A stretch of 64,000 bases of DNA, from positions 6,875 to 70,874 of the forward strand of contig CAWIZC010000041.1 of NCBI GenBank assembly GCA_963840445.1, written 5' to 3'. A program made the position numbers and the translations under genes. The notes beneath the pieces are model-generated. The model saw only the letters and a list, made by a program, of their open reading frames with translations, ran no database searches and was not told the DNA's origin. The DNA is from AWTP1-13 sp963840445. Its GTDB lineage: Bacteria; Pseudomonadota; Alphaproteobacteria; Rhizobiales; Hyphomicrobiaceae. Below are positions 32,904-41,957 of the stretch, in pieces. Position 1 is the stretch's first letter. Each line of letters starts with the position of its first letter.

Positions 32904-33891
32904 GCGGGATCTCCCGCCACCTTATCGGCGACCAACCAGCAGGCAGCCTCCGACGCGCCAGCCGGCATGCGCTCCGGCCGTTCGGTGCGGCAGCGGCGAA
33001 GGCGTGCGCGCAGCGCGGGTGGAAGGCACATCCCGCAGGTATGGCGGTGAGCCGCGGCATCGAGCCCGGAATCTGCGCCAGGCGATCAACCCGGCCGCCG
33101 ATGGCTGGGATCGCGCCCATCAAACCCTGCGTGTAGGGGTGATGCGGCCTCTGCACCACCTCGCGCACCGGCCCGATCTCGACGATGCGGCCGGCATACA
33201 TGACCGCCACGCGGTCGGCGGTCTCGGCGATCACGCCCATGTCGTGGGTGATCAGCATGACCGCGGTGCCGCGTTCGCCGCACAGCCGCTTGAGCAGCTG
33301 GATAATCTGCGCCTGGATCGACACATCCAGCGCCGTGGTCGGCTCGTCGGCGATCAGCAACTCGGGCTCGGCGCACAGAGCCAGCGCCAGCACCACGCGC
33401 TGGCGCATGCCGCCCGAGAACTCGTGCGGGTAGCTGTCGATGCGCGCGCGCGCCCCCTGGATGCCGACCTCCTGCAGCAGCGCGATGGCTCGCTCGCGCG
33501 CCTCGGCCGGCGACACACGCTTGTGGGTGCGGATCGTCTCCACGATCTGATCGCCGATCCGATAGAGCGGGTTGAGGCTGGTCAGCGGGTCTTGGAACAC
33601 CATGCCGATGCGCGCCCCGCGTATCTTGCGCATCTCGTCCGGCGGGGCATTGTCGATGCGCTGCGCACCGAGCCACACCTCGCCGCCGGTGATGCGCCCA
33701 GGTGGCTCCAGCAGGCCGATGACGGCTGCCCCGGTCAGCGATTTGCCGGCGCCCAACTCTCCAACTACGCCCAGCACCTCGCCGGCGGCAATGTCGAACG
33801 AAACCCCATCCACCGCCACGAGCTTGCCGCGGCGGCCGAGGAATGCGACCTCCAGATTGCGGACGGAGAGGACCGGCTCGGTGATCGCCAC
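32900..33891 (-). CDS. oppD: Peptide ABC transporter ATP-binding protein (OppD/DppD type), apparent frameshift near the end
   Basis: GTG start at 33891. Walker A VVGELGAGKSLTG (Glu in place of the usual Ser), Q-loop MVFQDPLTSLNPLYRIGDQI, signature EFSGGMRQRVVLALAL, Walker B LLIADEPTTALDVS and switch THDMGV. After AGCAFHPRCAHAFA the frame loses its family match and stays open to 32416 within oppF. One added base near 32995 restores RCRTERPERMPAGASEAACW and a TGA at 32900 overlapping the oppF ATG, which is the normal coupling. No clear ribosome-binding site precedes the GTG because a repeat ends 5 bases upstream. Confidence 0.85.
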
Positions 33892-33895
33892 GTGG

Positions 33896-34062
33896 CTAGT
33901 GTCCCAATTCCGAAATGCGCCAAACCTGACAGCTATCGTCCCGAGCGAACCTCGGAATCACCAAGGACACTATAATCATAGATTCAATAGTGCGGTTCAG
34001 ATCGAGAAATTCGCTCCAACTCTCGCAGCGAACTCCGGCGAATTTCTCGATCATCACACTAG
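33896..34062. repeat. CTAG-bounded twin-hairpin repeat, unit 3 (inverted orientation)
   Basis: 167 bp. Read on the minus strand it is nearly the same as unit 1. Arm 1 (34062-33987) begins CTAGTGTGATGATCGAG. Spacer 33986-33973 and arm 2 (33972-33896) share with unit 1 arm 2 the loop GGTTCGCTCGGGACG (unit 1: AGTTCGCTCGGGACG). It touches the oppD start on one side and shares its CTAG (34059-34062) with unit 4. Confidence 0.85.
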
Positions 34063-34224
34063 TGTGGTGTCTCGCAAATGCCATCACCCTTCGCGGCAGG
34101 CTCCATCATGGCATTTGCGGACTGAACCACACTAGAACCGGCTCTTTGCTAGTGTCCTTCAGTCTCCGAATTGCCTTGCCGACGGCGCGGCAAACGTGAA
34201 GGCAATTCGGAGACAGGACACTAG
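34059..34224. repeat. CTAG-bounded twin-hairpin repeat, unit 4
   Basis: 166 bp. Arm 1 is 34059-34135, CTAGTGTGGTG ... CCACACTAG with stem CGCAAATGCCAT / ATGGCATTTGCG. A 13-bp spacer follows, then arm 2 at 34149-34224, CTAGTGTCCTTCAGTCTCCG to CGGAGACAGGACACTAG with stem TCTCCGAATTGCCTT / AAGGCAATTCGGAGA. Both arms are intact with matching ends. It lies between the stop of the first binding-protein gene and oppD, inside the operon. Confidence 0.9.
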
Positions 34225-34230
34225 CGGCCG

Positions 34231-35856
34231 CTATTGCTTCGGCGCGGCAAACTTCATGTGCACCCAGTTGTCTGGCGACACCGGCACATCGAGATCGCTT
34301 TTCATGGCATAGGCGAGCAGCTGATCGTGCAGGGGGATGTAGATGGTCTCATCCTGCAGGGTCTTCCAGATCTCGCCGATCGCGGCATTGCGCTTGGCGA
34401 TGTCGATCTCCGAAGACAGCGCCTCAATGCTCTTGTCCAGCTCGGGATTGGAATAGCGTGTGAGGTTCCAGACGCCGTACCTTCCCGTGCGCGTGTGATG
34501 CAGGAAGCTGAACGCGTACTCGCTGTCATAGGTCGGCACGCCCCAGCCGAGCAGGTAGAGCTCTGCCTCGCCGTTCTGGATGGCGGGAAAGTGCTTGGTC
34601 TTCGATTGCGAGACCAGATTGGCCTTGATGCCGATGCGCGCCAGCATGGGCACGACCGCCTGGCAGATACCCTCGTCCGACAGGTAGCGGTCATTGGGGC
34701 AATAGAACGTGATGGAGAACCCGTTGGCGTAGCCGGCTTCGTGCAGCAGCGTCCTGGCCTTGCCGACGTCGACGGCCGGCGCCTTGCCCCAGTTTTCGCT
34801 GTAGCCGTTGACGAATGGCCCGATGACCATGCCGGAGGGCTTGGACTGATTGCGCATCACGGCGCGGCGGATGCCATCGCGGTCGATGGCGACGTTGATG
34901 GCCTGGCGCACGCGTTTGTCGGCGAATGGGTTCTTGCCCTGCACGTCATCGGACTTGAGATCGGCGGAGCCCACGTCCATGCCGAGGAAGATGGAGCGGT
35001 TCTCCTGTCCTAGGTTGACCCTCAATCCCGGTGTCTTCTGCACGCGCTCGATGTCCTGCACGGGCATGTCCTGCACGAAGTCGACCTCTCCCGACAGCAG
35101 GGCCGCAACGCGTGTCTCGTCCTTCTTGATCGTGACGTAGGTGATGGTCTCGATGCCGAGCGGGAACTGGCCTTTGCCCCAGTAGCCGTCGAACAGCTTG
35201 AGGACGGTGCGCACGTCCTGTTCACGCGACACCACGACATAAGGACCCGTGCCGTTGGCATTGCGGGCCGCGAAATTGTCCTTCCTGGACTTGTAGTCCT
35301 CGACGGTGACCGTGTTGTTGGCCTCCGACCACTCCTTGTCCATGATGTAGATGGTGGTGAGCTGCTCGGGCAGGATCGGGTTCGGCCCCATGGTCTTGAA
35401 GTGCACCGTGTAGTCATCGACCTTGGTCACTGCCTCGACGGAGCTGAGGATGGCCTTCATGTCTGAGGTCGGCTGCAGCGCCCGCTCGATCGAAAAGACA
35501 ACGTCGTCGGCGTCGAACGGATCGCCGTTGTGGAAGCGCACGCCCTGGCGCAGCTTGAATTCCCAGACCGAGGGATCGTCCGTGACCTTCCACGAGACGG
35601 CCAGAGTGGGCAGCAGCTTGCCGGTGTACTCACGCAGGATGAGCGGCTCGTAGATCTGCTGCAGGAGGTTGTGGGTCGGCCCCTCGTTCTGGGAATGCGG
35701 ATCGAGCGTCAGGGCATCGCCAGTGCGCGCCCAGGTGATCGGCCTGCCTTCTGCAGCGCCCGCCAGCAGGGCCGTTGCGACCCATGCCGCGAGGGCTTTC
35801 GACTTCCATGCCCCGCACATCTGTCTGCTCCCCGAACCGCCCATTGCACCCCTCAT
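34231..35856 (-). CDS. Peptide/nickel-type ABC transporter substrate-binding protein (SBP family 5), copy 1
   Basis: 541 residues. A basic N-terminus and signal peptide (AWVATALLAGAAEGRP) are followed by a family-5 binding protein. LTLDPHSQNEGPTHNLLQQI is near the mature N-terminus, then YEPLILREYTGKLLPTLAVSW, the signature FKLRQGVRFHNGDPFDADDV, NANGTGPYVVVSREQ, and VRQAINVAIDRDGI. Captures peptides or similar solutes for OppBCDF. Its ATG overlaps the oppC stop by ATGA; ATG 35844 is an alternative start. A paralogue lies at the head of the operon. Confidence 0.9.
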   Translation of the reverse strand: MRGAMGGSGSRQMCGAWKSKALAAWVATALLAGAAEGRPITWARTGDALTLDPHSQNEGPTHNLLQQIYEPLILREYTGKLLPTLAVSWKVTDDPSVWEFKLRQGVRFHNGDPFDADDVVFSIERALQPTSDMKAILSSVEAVTKVDDYTVHFKTMGPNPILPEQLTTIYIMDKEWSEANNTVTVEDYKSRKDNFAARNANGTGPYVVVSREQDVRTVLKLFDGYWGKGQFPLGIETITYVTIKKDETRVAALLSGEVDFVQDMPVQDIERVQKTPGLRVNLGQENRSIFLGMDVGSADLKSDDVQGKNPFADKRVRQAINVAIDRDGIRRAVMRNQSKPSGMVIGPFVNGYSENWGKAPAVDVGKARTLLHEAGYANGFSITFYCPNDRYLSDEGICQAVVPMLARIGIKANLVSQSKTKHFPAIQNGEAELYLLGWGVPTYDSEYAFSFLHHTRTGRYGVWNLTRYSNPELDKSIEALSSEIDIAKRNAAIGEIWKTLQDETIYIPLHDQLLAYAMKSDLDVPVSPDNWVHMKFAAPKQ

Positions 35857-36845
35857 CGCAGCTTGGGGTTGAGCGCGTCGCGCAACCAGTCGCCAAGTAG
35901 ATTAACCGCCACCGCCAGCAGCGCCAGCGTCAATCCCGGAAACACCACCATCCACCATGAGCCCGAGAACAGATACTTGTTGCCGACCTGGATCATGGTG
36001 CCGAGCGAGGGCTCGGTCGGGGGCAGGCCGACGCCGAGGAAGGAGAGGGTCGCTTCGGTGATGATGGCCAGCGCCAGGTTGATGGTGGCCAGCACCAGCA
36101 CGGGCCCGAGCACGTTGGGCAGGATGTGCTGGAACATGATCTTGAAGGAACCGATGCCAATCAGGCGGGCCGCCTGCACGTATTCCTTGTCGCGCTCGAC
36201 GAGCGTGACCCCGCGCACGGTGCGCGCGTATTGCACCCAGTAGGACAGGCCGATGGCCAGCACCAGGATCCAGAATTTGCCGCCTTCCAAGGTGTAGCGT
36301 TTGAAAATGGCGAGCGCCACGCCGTCGATCAGCAGAGCCGTGAGAATGGCCGGGAAGGTCAGTTGCACGTCGGCGACCCGCATGATGGCGGCATCGGTGC
36401 GCCCGCCCGCGTAGCCGGCCCACAGGCCAAGTGACAGCCCGATCGCCACCGCCAGCAGCACCGAGCACAGCCCGATCGTCAGGGAGGAGCGCGTGCCGTA
36501 CATGATGGTGGACAGGATGTCCCGGCCCTGGTCGTCGGTGCCGAGCAGGAAGCGCGCCTCTCCGCCGGCCTCCCAGGCCGGCGGTTTGTCTGCGTCGATC
36601 AGCTCGAGCGATTTGAGGTCGTAGGGATCGTGCGGGGCGATCAATGGCGCCAGGAATGCGGCCCCGACCAGCATCGCCGTCAGGAGCGCGGCTGCCACCA
36701 CCAGTCGCGAGGCGACGAAGCTTTGCCACAGATCGCTGTCGCGCAGGGCGGCAAGCCTGGCCCGCAGCACTCTCCCGACCGATCGATCGTCGATCTTCGG
36801 AGAAGGCGGTTTGCGCAGTTCGTCCGGTGAGCGCGCCTCCTTCAT
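35853..36845 (-). CDS. oppC: Peptide ABC transporter permease (OppC/DppC type)
   Basis: 330 residues from ATG 36845, overlapping the oppB stop (ATGA). Starts with a cytoplasmic tail, then the first membrane helix preceding the family-typical APLIAPHDPYDLKSLELIDA. Then come LLGTDDQGRDILSTIMYGTRSSL, the EAA loop VQAARLIGIGSFKIMFQHILPNVLGP (split over the usual positions), EATLSFLGVGLPPTEPSLG and the closing NLLGDWLRDALNPKLR. Forms the channel with OppB. Confidence 0.93.
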   Translation of the reverse strand: MKEARSPDELRKPPSPKIDDRSVGRVLRARLAALRDSDLWQSFVASRLVVAAALLTAMLVGAAFLAPLIAPHDPYDLKSLELIDADKPPAWEAGGEARFLLGTDDQGRDILSTIMYGTRSSLTIGLCSVLLAVAIGLSLGLWAGYAGGRTDAAIMRVADVQLTFPAILTALLIDGVALAIFKRYTLEGGKFWILVLAIGLSYWVQYARTVRGVTLVERDKEYVQAARLIGIGSFKIMFQHILPNVLGPVLVLATINLALAIITEATLSFLGVGLPPTEPSLGTMIQVGNKYLFSGSWWMVVFPGLTLALLAVAVNLLGDWLRDALNPKLR

Positions 36846-37825
36846 CGCTGCGTCCCCTTCCCGTAGATGCGGATGCGGGGATCGATGCGTACGTAAACCA
36901 GGTCGACGATCAGATTGATCAGCACGAACAGAAAGGCCACCAGCAGCAGGTAGGCGGCCATGACCGGAATGTCGGCATTCTGCACGGCCTGGATGAACAT
37001 CAGTCCCAAGCCCGGCCACTGGAAAACCGACTCCGTGATGATGGCAAAGGCGATGATCAGGCCGAGCTGCAGCCCGATGATGGTGATCACCGGCACCAGC
37101 GTGTTGCGCAGCGCGTGACCGAAATTGATGGCGCGCTCGGACAGGCCGCGGGCGCGCGCGAACTTGATGTAGTCGGCACGCAGCACCTCCAGCATCTCGG
37201 CGCGCACCAGGCGCGTGATCAGCGTCATCTGAAACAGGCCAAGCGTGATGGCCGGCAGCACCAGCGCCTTCAGACCCGATATCGTCAGCAGGCCGGTGCG
37301 CCAGAAGCCGATCGTGGTGACCTCGCCGCGCCCGAAGGAGGAGAACCAGCCGAGCTTCACCGCGAACAGGTAGATCAGCAGGATGCCGATCAGGAAGGTC
37401 GGCAGCGAGATGCCGATCAGCGATACCGTCAGGAACAGCTTCGACAGCCAGCTGTCGCGATAGATGCCGGTATAGACGCCCATTGGCACGCCAAGCGCCA
37501 CGGCGAACAAAGCGGCCGCCAGCGCCAGCTCGAAGGTGGCTGGAAACCGCTCCGCGATCATGCCCGTGACCGGTTGCTTGAGCTGGTAGGAGATGCCGAA
37601 ATCGAAGCGTACGGCGTGCGCTATGAAGCGGCCGAACTGCACGATCACCGGGTCGTCCAGGCCAAGCTGACGCCTGAGTTCGGCGCGGTCATCAAGGGTC
37701 GCGTCCTGCCCGACCATCTGGTTGACGGGATCACCGACGTAACGGAACAAGGCGAATGCGATCAGGGCAACGGCCAGCATGACCATCAGCGCCTCGAACA
37801 ACCGCCGGATCGCGAAGGCGAGCAT
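36842..37825 (-). CDS. oppB: Peptide ABC transporter permease (OppB/DppB type)
   Basis: 327 residues from ATG 37825 (MLAFAIRRLFEALMVMLAVA); a longer open frame reaches 37888. Six membrane segments. Landmarks are FRYVGDPVNQMVGQDATLDD, FGRFIAHAVRFDFGISY, SLPTFLIGILLIYLF, the EAA loop YIKFARARGLSERAINFGHALRN, and FQWPGLGLMFIQAVQNADIP. Partner of OppC. It lies 87 bases downstream of the second binding-protein gene. Confidence 0.93.
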   Translation of the reverse strand: MLAFAIRRLFEALMVMLAVALIAFALFRYVGDPVNQMVGQDATLDDRAELRRQLGLDDPVIVQFGRFIAHAVRFDFGISYQLKQPVTGMIAERFPATFELALAAALFAVALGVPMGVYTGIYRDSWLSKLFLTVSLIGISLPTFLIGILLIYLFAVKLGWFSSFGRGEVTTIGFWRTGLLTISGLKALVLPAITLGLFQMTLITRLVRAEMLEVLRADYIKFARARGLSERAINFGHALRNTLVPVITIIGLQLGLIIAFAIITESVFQWPGLGLMFIQAVQNADIPVMAAYLLLVAFLFVLINLIVDLVYVRIDPRIRIYGKGTQR

Positions 37826-37912
37826 GGTGTAGTGCCTGTGTGGACCCCCCGCTGGCTGCAGCCCGCACGCCGCCGCCAGGGCCTTCATACTCTTGCATGG
37901 CGCGAGACCGCG

Positions 37913-39493
37913 CTACTCCATCCAGACCGTTTCGAAGCGTACTTGGTTGTCGGCGCGCTGCACAATGTCGATCTTCCTGGAAACTCCCCAGGCAAGCGAT
38001 TGCTGGTGTAAGGGAAGGACGCCGACATCGTTGTGCAACAGGCGGAAAGCTTCGGCGATCAAGTCATCACGTTTTGTCGTGTCGGTCTCGACCAGTATCT
38101 TGTCGATCAACGCATCGATGTGGGGATTGCAGTAGCCGCCGAAATTGAAGGTGCCGCCCTTGCCATTTTTGTCGCGGCAGCGCACCAGGTTGGTGAGCAC
38201 GCCGTAGCTGTCGAGCGAGCTTGGCGTCCAGCCGAGCAGGTTGAACGAGGAATCGTAGCGCTCGGGCCCGGCCTTCTCGAAGTACTTGGCTTTGGGGAGC
38301 ACATTGACCTTCACCTTGACGCCGATCCGCCCGAGCATGGCGGCGACCGCCATGCAGATCTCCTCGTCGTTGACGTAGCGATCGTTGGGGCAGTCCATGC
38401 CGAGCTCGAAGCCGTGCGGGTAACCCGCCTCTGCCATCAGCCGCTTGGCCGCGGCAGGATCATAGGGCCAGCGATGGAATTGCGAGGCTTGCGAGAACAG
38501 CAGCGGCGAGATGATCAGCGCCGTCGGTGACGACATGCCGCGCATGATCTTGTTCTTGATCATTTCGATGTCGATGGCCTGATAGAAGGCCTTGCGTACG
38601 CGCGGGTCTTTGAAGGGGTTCTTGCCCTTGACGTCGGAATAGAGCAGCTCGTCGCGCATGCTGTCCATGCTCAGGATGATGGTGCGCAGCTCGGGCTTCA
38701 CCAGTACGTCGGCGATCGGGCTCTGCTTGATGCGGTCGATGTCCTGCACCGGAACCGGGTCCATCAGATCGAGATCGCCCGACAACAGGGCGGCAACGCG
38801 CGTTGCGTCCGACGGGATGGTCTGCAGCACCACTTCGTTGAGGTTGTGTTTGGTCGGCCCCCACCAAAGGGGATTGCGCCTGAAGACCGTCCTGACGCCA
38901 GGCTCATGGCTCACGATCATGAAAGGGCCGGTGCCGTTGGCCTTGAGCGCACCAGGGCTGAGCGAGGTGGCCGATGCAGGCTGGGCACGAACCGCGCTAT
39001 TAGCCTCCGCCCACGACTTGGAGAAGATCAGCCAATTCTCCCACTCATAGTGCAGGATCGGATTGGGCGTCTGCAGGATGAAATCGACGGTATGGTCGTC
39101 GACCTTCACGACCTCGGCGTCGGCCGGGATGCGATTCCTCATCTGGGAGCCCGGACCGCGAGCGCGCTCGGCCGAGAAAACGACGTCGTCGGCCGTGAAC
39201 GGTGAGCCGTCGTGGAACGCAACGCCCTTCCGGAGATGAAAGCGCCAGTGCTTCGGATCCAGCACTTCCCAGCGTTCGGCGAGACCCGGTACGATCTTCA
39301 GGTTCTCGTCGCGCTTGACGAGGCCCTCCATCACATTGGCCAGCATGCCCAGCGAGAAGGTCTCATTGAGCGAGTATGGATCCAGCGAATTGAGGCCGCC
39401 CTGGAACGCGAACCGCAGCGTCTTGGTAGGGCCGTCGCTTGCACCGATGCCGGATAGCAGGGCAAAAGCGATGACGAGAAAACGCAAGATCAT
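37913..39493 (-). CDS. Peptide/nickel-type ABC transporter substrate-binding protein (SBP family 5), copy 2
   Basis: 526 residues from ATG 39493. Signal peptide MILRFLVIAFALLSGIGA. Landmarks are LNSLDPYSLNETFSLGMLAN, the signature HLRKGVAFHDGSPFTADDVV, LKANGTGPFMIVSHEPG, LSGDLDLMDPVPVQDIDRI, and CPNDRYVNDEEICMAVAAML. It is clearly paralogous to copy 1, sharing CPNDRY(V/L)(N/S)DE(E/G)IC and related blocks. First gene of the operon, about 170 bp divergent from gatB. Two binding proteins probably widen the substrate range of one permease. Confidence 0.9.
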   Translation of the reverse strand: MILRFLVIAFALLSGIGASDGPTKTLRFAFQGGLNSLDPYSLNETFSLGMLANVMEGLVKRDENLKIVPGLAERWEVLDPKHWRFHLRKGVAFHDGSPFTADDVVFSAERARGPGSQMRNRIPADAEVVKVDDHTVDFILQTPNPILHYEWENWLIFSKSWAEANSAVRAQPASATSLSPGALKANGTGPFMIVSHEPGVRTVFRRNPLWWGPTKHNLNEVVLQTIPSDATRVAALLSGDLDLMDPVPVQDIDRIKQSPIADVLVKPELRTIILSMDSMRDELLYSDVKGKNPFKDPRVRKAFYQAIDIEMIKNKIMRGMSSPTALIISPLLFSQASQFHRWPYDPAAAKRLMAEAGYPHGFELGMDCPNDRYVNDEEICMAVAAMLGRIGVKVKVNVLPKAKYFEKAGPERYDSSFNLLGWTPSSLDSYGVLTNLVRCRDKNGKGGTFNFGGYCNPHIDALIDKILVETDTTKRDDLIAEAFRLLHNDVGVLPLHQQSLAWGVSRKIDIVQRADNQVRFETVWME

Positions 39494-39706
39494 AGGGTAC
39501 TGCTCGTAACCGCTCCGGATGAGGCGGGGGGCCTGTCGGCGCCGATGGCAGGCTCGCATCGGGCGCCATATGTCGCAGATCGAGCACAAGTCTGAGCTCA
39601 TAATGGTAAAAAAAGCGCTATCGATCCCGCCACGTCGGGCCGGAACCGGCTTGGCAAGGGATGGCGAATGTGGCTCAAGACGCGCAAAGGCGGCATGAGG
39701 ACCGTG

Positions 39707-41197
39707 ATGCAAGAGACGGGCAAGACGAGCAACCGCAACCTGATCACGGGCGCCACCGGCGACTGGGAGGTGGTGATCGGCCTGGAGGTGCATGCCCAGG
39801 TGGCCTCCAACGCCAAGCTATTTTCCGGTGCGTCGACGGCCTTCGGCGGCGCTCCCAACAGCCACGTATCGCTGGTGGATGCGGCCATGCCCGGCATGCT
39901 GCCGGTGATCAACCAAACCTGCATCGATCAGGCCGTGCGCACCGGCCTGGGCCTCAAGGCGCGGATCAACCTGGCCTCCGTGTTCGACCGCAAGAACTAC
40001 TTCTATCCGGACCTGCCGCAGGGCTACCAGATATCGCAGTACAAGAGCCCGATCGTGGGCGAGGGCCAGGTCGAGGTGAGCGCGGACGGCGAGACCATCA
40101 AGGTCGGCATCGAGCGCCTGCACCTGGAGCAGGACGCCGGCAAGTCGATCCACGACCAGCATCCCGAATACTCCTACGTCGATCTCAACCGCTCGGGCGT
40201 CGCGCTGATGGAGATCGTCTCCAAGCCAGACATGCGCTCGGCCAAGCAGGCGCAGGCCTACGTGACGCAGCTGCGCTCCATCCTGCGCTATCTCGGCACC
40301 TGCGACGGCGATATGGAGAAGGGCAACCTGCGCGCCGACGTCAACGTGTCCGTGCGCCGTCCCGGCGGCAAGCTCGGCACGCGCTGCGAGATCAAGAACG
40401 TCAACTCCATCCGCTTCATCGGCCAGGCCATCGAGGTCGAGGCGCGCCGCCAGATCGACCTGCTCGAGGACGGCGGCAGCGTCGAGCAGGAGACGCGCCT
40501 GTTCGATGCGGGCAAGGGCGAGACCCGCTCCATGCGCTCCAAGGAAGAGGCGCACGATTATCGCTACTTCCCCGATCCCGACCTGCTGCCGTTGGAGCTG
40601 ACGCAGGATTACGTCGATGGCTTGAAGAAGCGCCTGCCCGAGCTGCCCGATGAGAAGAAGCCGCGCTTCATGGGCGCCTACGGCTTGTCCGCCTACGATG
40701 CGGGCGTGCTGGTGGCCGAGCGCGAGAACGCCGAGTTTTTCGAGGCCGTCGCCAAGGGGCGAGATGGCAAGACAGCTGCCAACTGGGTCATCAACGAGCT
40801 GTTCGGACGCCTCAACAAGGAGGGGCTCGACATCGAGCGTTCGCCCGTGTCGGCAGCCCAGCTCGGCGGCATCGTTGATCTGATCGCCTCCAACGCCATC
40901 TCCGGCAAGATCGCCAAGGACGTTTTCGAGATCGTCTGGAGCGAGGGCGGCGACCCCGCCGAGATCGTCGAAAAGCGCGGCCTGAAGCAGGTGACCGACA
41001 CCGGCGCCATCGAGAAGGCGGTCGATGCGGTGATCGCCGCCAACCCCGATAAGGTGGCCCAGGTGCAGGCAAAGCCCACCATGCTCGGGTGGTTTGTCGG
41101 CCAGGTCATGAAGTCCACCGACGGCAAGGCCAATCCGGCCGCCGTCAACGAGGTGTTGAAGAAGCCGCATCGGGCTGTAAGGGCAAGAGCGCAATGA
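39707..41197 (+). CDS. gatB: Aspartyl/glutamyl-tRNA amidotransferase subunit B
   Basis: Subunit of GatCAB, which converts misacylated Glu-tRNA(Gln) or Asp-tRNA(Asn) to the correct amide. Start ATG 39707 has GAGG 6 bases upstream; ATGs at 39668 and 39695 are alternatives. Landmarks are WEVVIGLEVHAQVASNAKLF, FDRKNYFYPDLPQGYQISQY, IERLHLEQDAGKSIHD, YVDLNRSGVALMEIVSKPD, CEIKNVNSIRFI, and the tail domain ending LGWFVGQVMKSTDGKANPAAV. The last residues as read (KPHRAVRARAQ) are atypical. Dropping one A near 41162 would give LKSRIGL and a stop at 41180. As read, the stop overlaps the SDR start (ATGA). Confidence 0.95.
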   Translation: MQETGKTSNRNLITGATGDWEVVIGLEVHAQVASNAKLFSGASTAFGGAPNSHVSLVDAAMPGMLPVINQTCIDQAVRTGLGLKARINLASVFDRKNYFYPDLPQGYQISQYKSPIVGEGQVEVSADGETIKVGIERLHLEQDAGKSIHDQHPEYSYVDLNRSGVALMEIVSKPDMRSAKQAQAYVTQLRSILRYLGTCDGDMEKGNLRADVNVSVRRPGGKLGTRCEIKNVNSIRFIGQAIEVEARRQIDLLEDGGSVEQETRLFDAGKGETRSMRSKEEAHDYRYFPDPDLLPLELTQDYVDGLKKRLPELPDEKKPRFMGAYGLSAYDAGVLVAERENAEFFEAVAKGRDGKTAANWVINELFGRLNKEGLDIERSPVSAAQLGGIVDLIASNAISGKIAKDVFEIVWSEGGDPAEIVEKRGLKQVTDTGAIEKAVDAVIAANPDKVAQVQAKPTMLGWFVGQVMKSTDGKANPAAVNEVLKKPHRAVRARAQ

Positions 41198-41916
41198 CCA
41201 AGGTCGCCCTCGTGATCGGTGCTGGTGATGCCACGGGCGGGGCGGTGGCGCGCCGCTTCGCGCGCGAGGGGTTCACCACCTGCGTGACGCGCCGCACCGC
41301 CGACAAGCTCAACCCCCTGGTCGAGCGCATCCGGCGTGAGGGCGGCACGGCGCGAGCGTTTGGCTCAGATGCCCGCAAAGAGGAGGAGATGGTCGGCCTG
41401 ATCGACACCATCGAGCGGGAGGTGGGGCCGATCGACGTGGCGGTGTTCAACATCGGCGGCAATGTGCGCTCTCCGATCCGCGAGATGACGGCGCGGGTCT
41501 ACTTCAAGACGTGGGAGATGGCGTGCTTTGCCGGCTTCCTGATGGGCCGCGAGGTCGCCAAGGTCATGGTGCCGCGCGGCCGCGGAACCATCATATTCAC
41601 TGGTGCCACGGCGAGCGTGCGCGGCGGGTCGGGCTTTGCCGCGTTCGCCGGCGCCAAGCACGGCTTGCGCGCGCTGGCACAGAGCATGGCGCGCGAGCTG
41701 GGGCCCGAGGGCATCCACGTGGCCCATTCGATCATCGACGGCGCCATCGATACCGAGTTCATCCGCAGCAACTTCCCCGAGCGCGCGGCCCTCAAGGAGC
41801 GCGACGGCATTCTCGATCCCGACGCCATCGCCGAAGCCTACTGGCAGCTGCACCGCCAGCCACGCAGTGCCTGGACGCAGGAGCTGGACCTGCGTCCCTG
41901 GATCGAGAAGTGGTAG
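41194..41916 (+). CDS. Short-chain dehydrogenase/reductase with substituted active-site Tyr
   Basis: 240 residues. The Rossmann cofactor motif is degenerate (LVIGAGDATGGAVARRFARE instead of TGxxxGIG). FNIGGNVRSPI stands where NNAG is usual, then GRGTIIFTGATASVRGG. The catalytic YxxxK position reads FAGAK in GFAAFAGAKHGLRALAQS, so Tyr is Phe. The Ser position is plausible in TASVRGG. This matches a recognisable SDR subgroup lacking the Tyr, which may have a non-redox or altered role. The C-terminal RSAWTQELDLRPWIEKW is typical of that subgroup. Closely coupled to gatB. Confidence 0.8.
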   Translation: MTKVALVIGAGDATGGAVARRFAREGFTTCVTRRTADKLNPLVERIRREGGTARAFGSDARKEEEMVGLIDTIEREVGPIDVAVFNIGGNVRSPIREMTARVYFKTWEMACFAGFLMGREVAKVMVPRGRGTIIFTGATASVRGGSGFAAFAGAKHGLRALAQSMARELGPEGIHVAHSIIDGAIDTEFIRSNFPERAALKERDGILDPDAIAEAYWQLHRQPRSAWTQELDLRPWIEKW

Positions 41917-41957
41917 CGGCAGTGGCGGAGCATGCGCGGGGTGGCCGCTGCCGGGCC

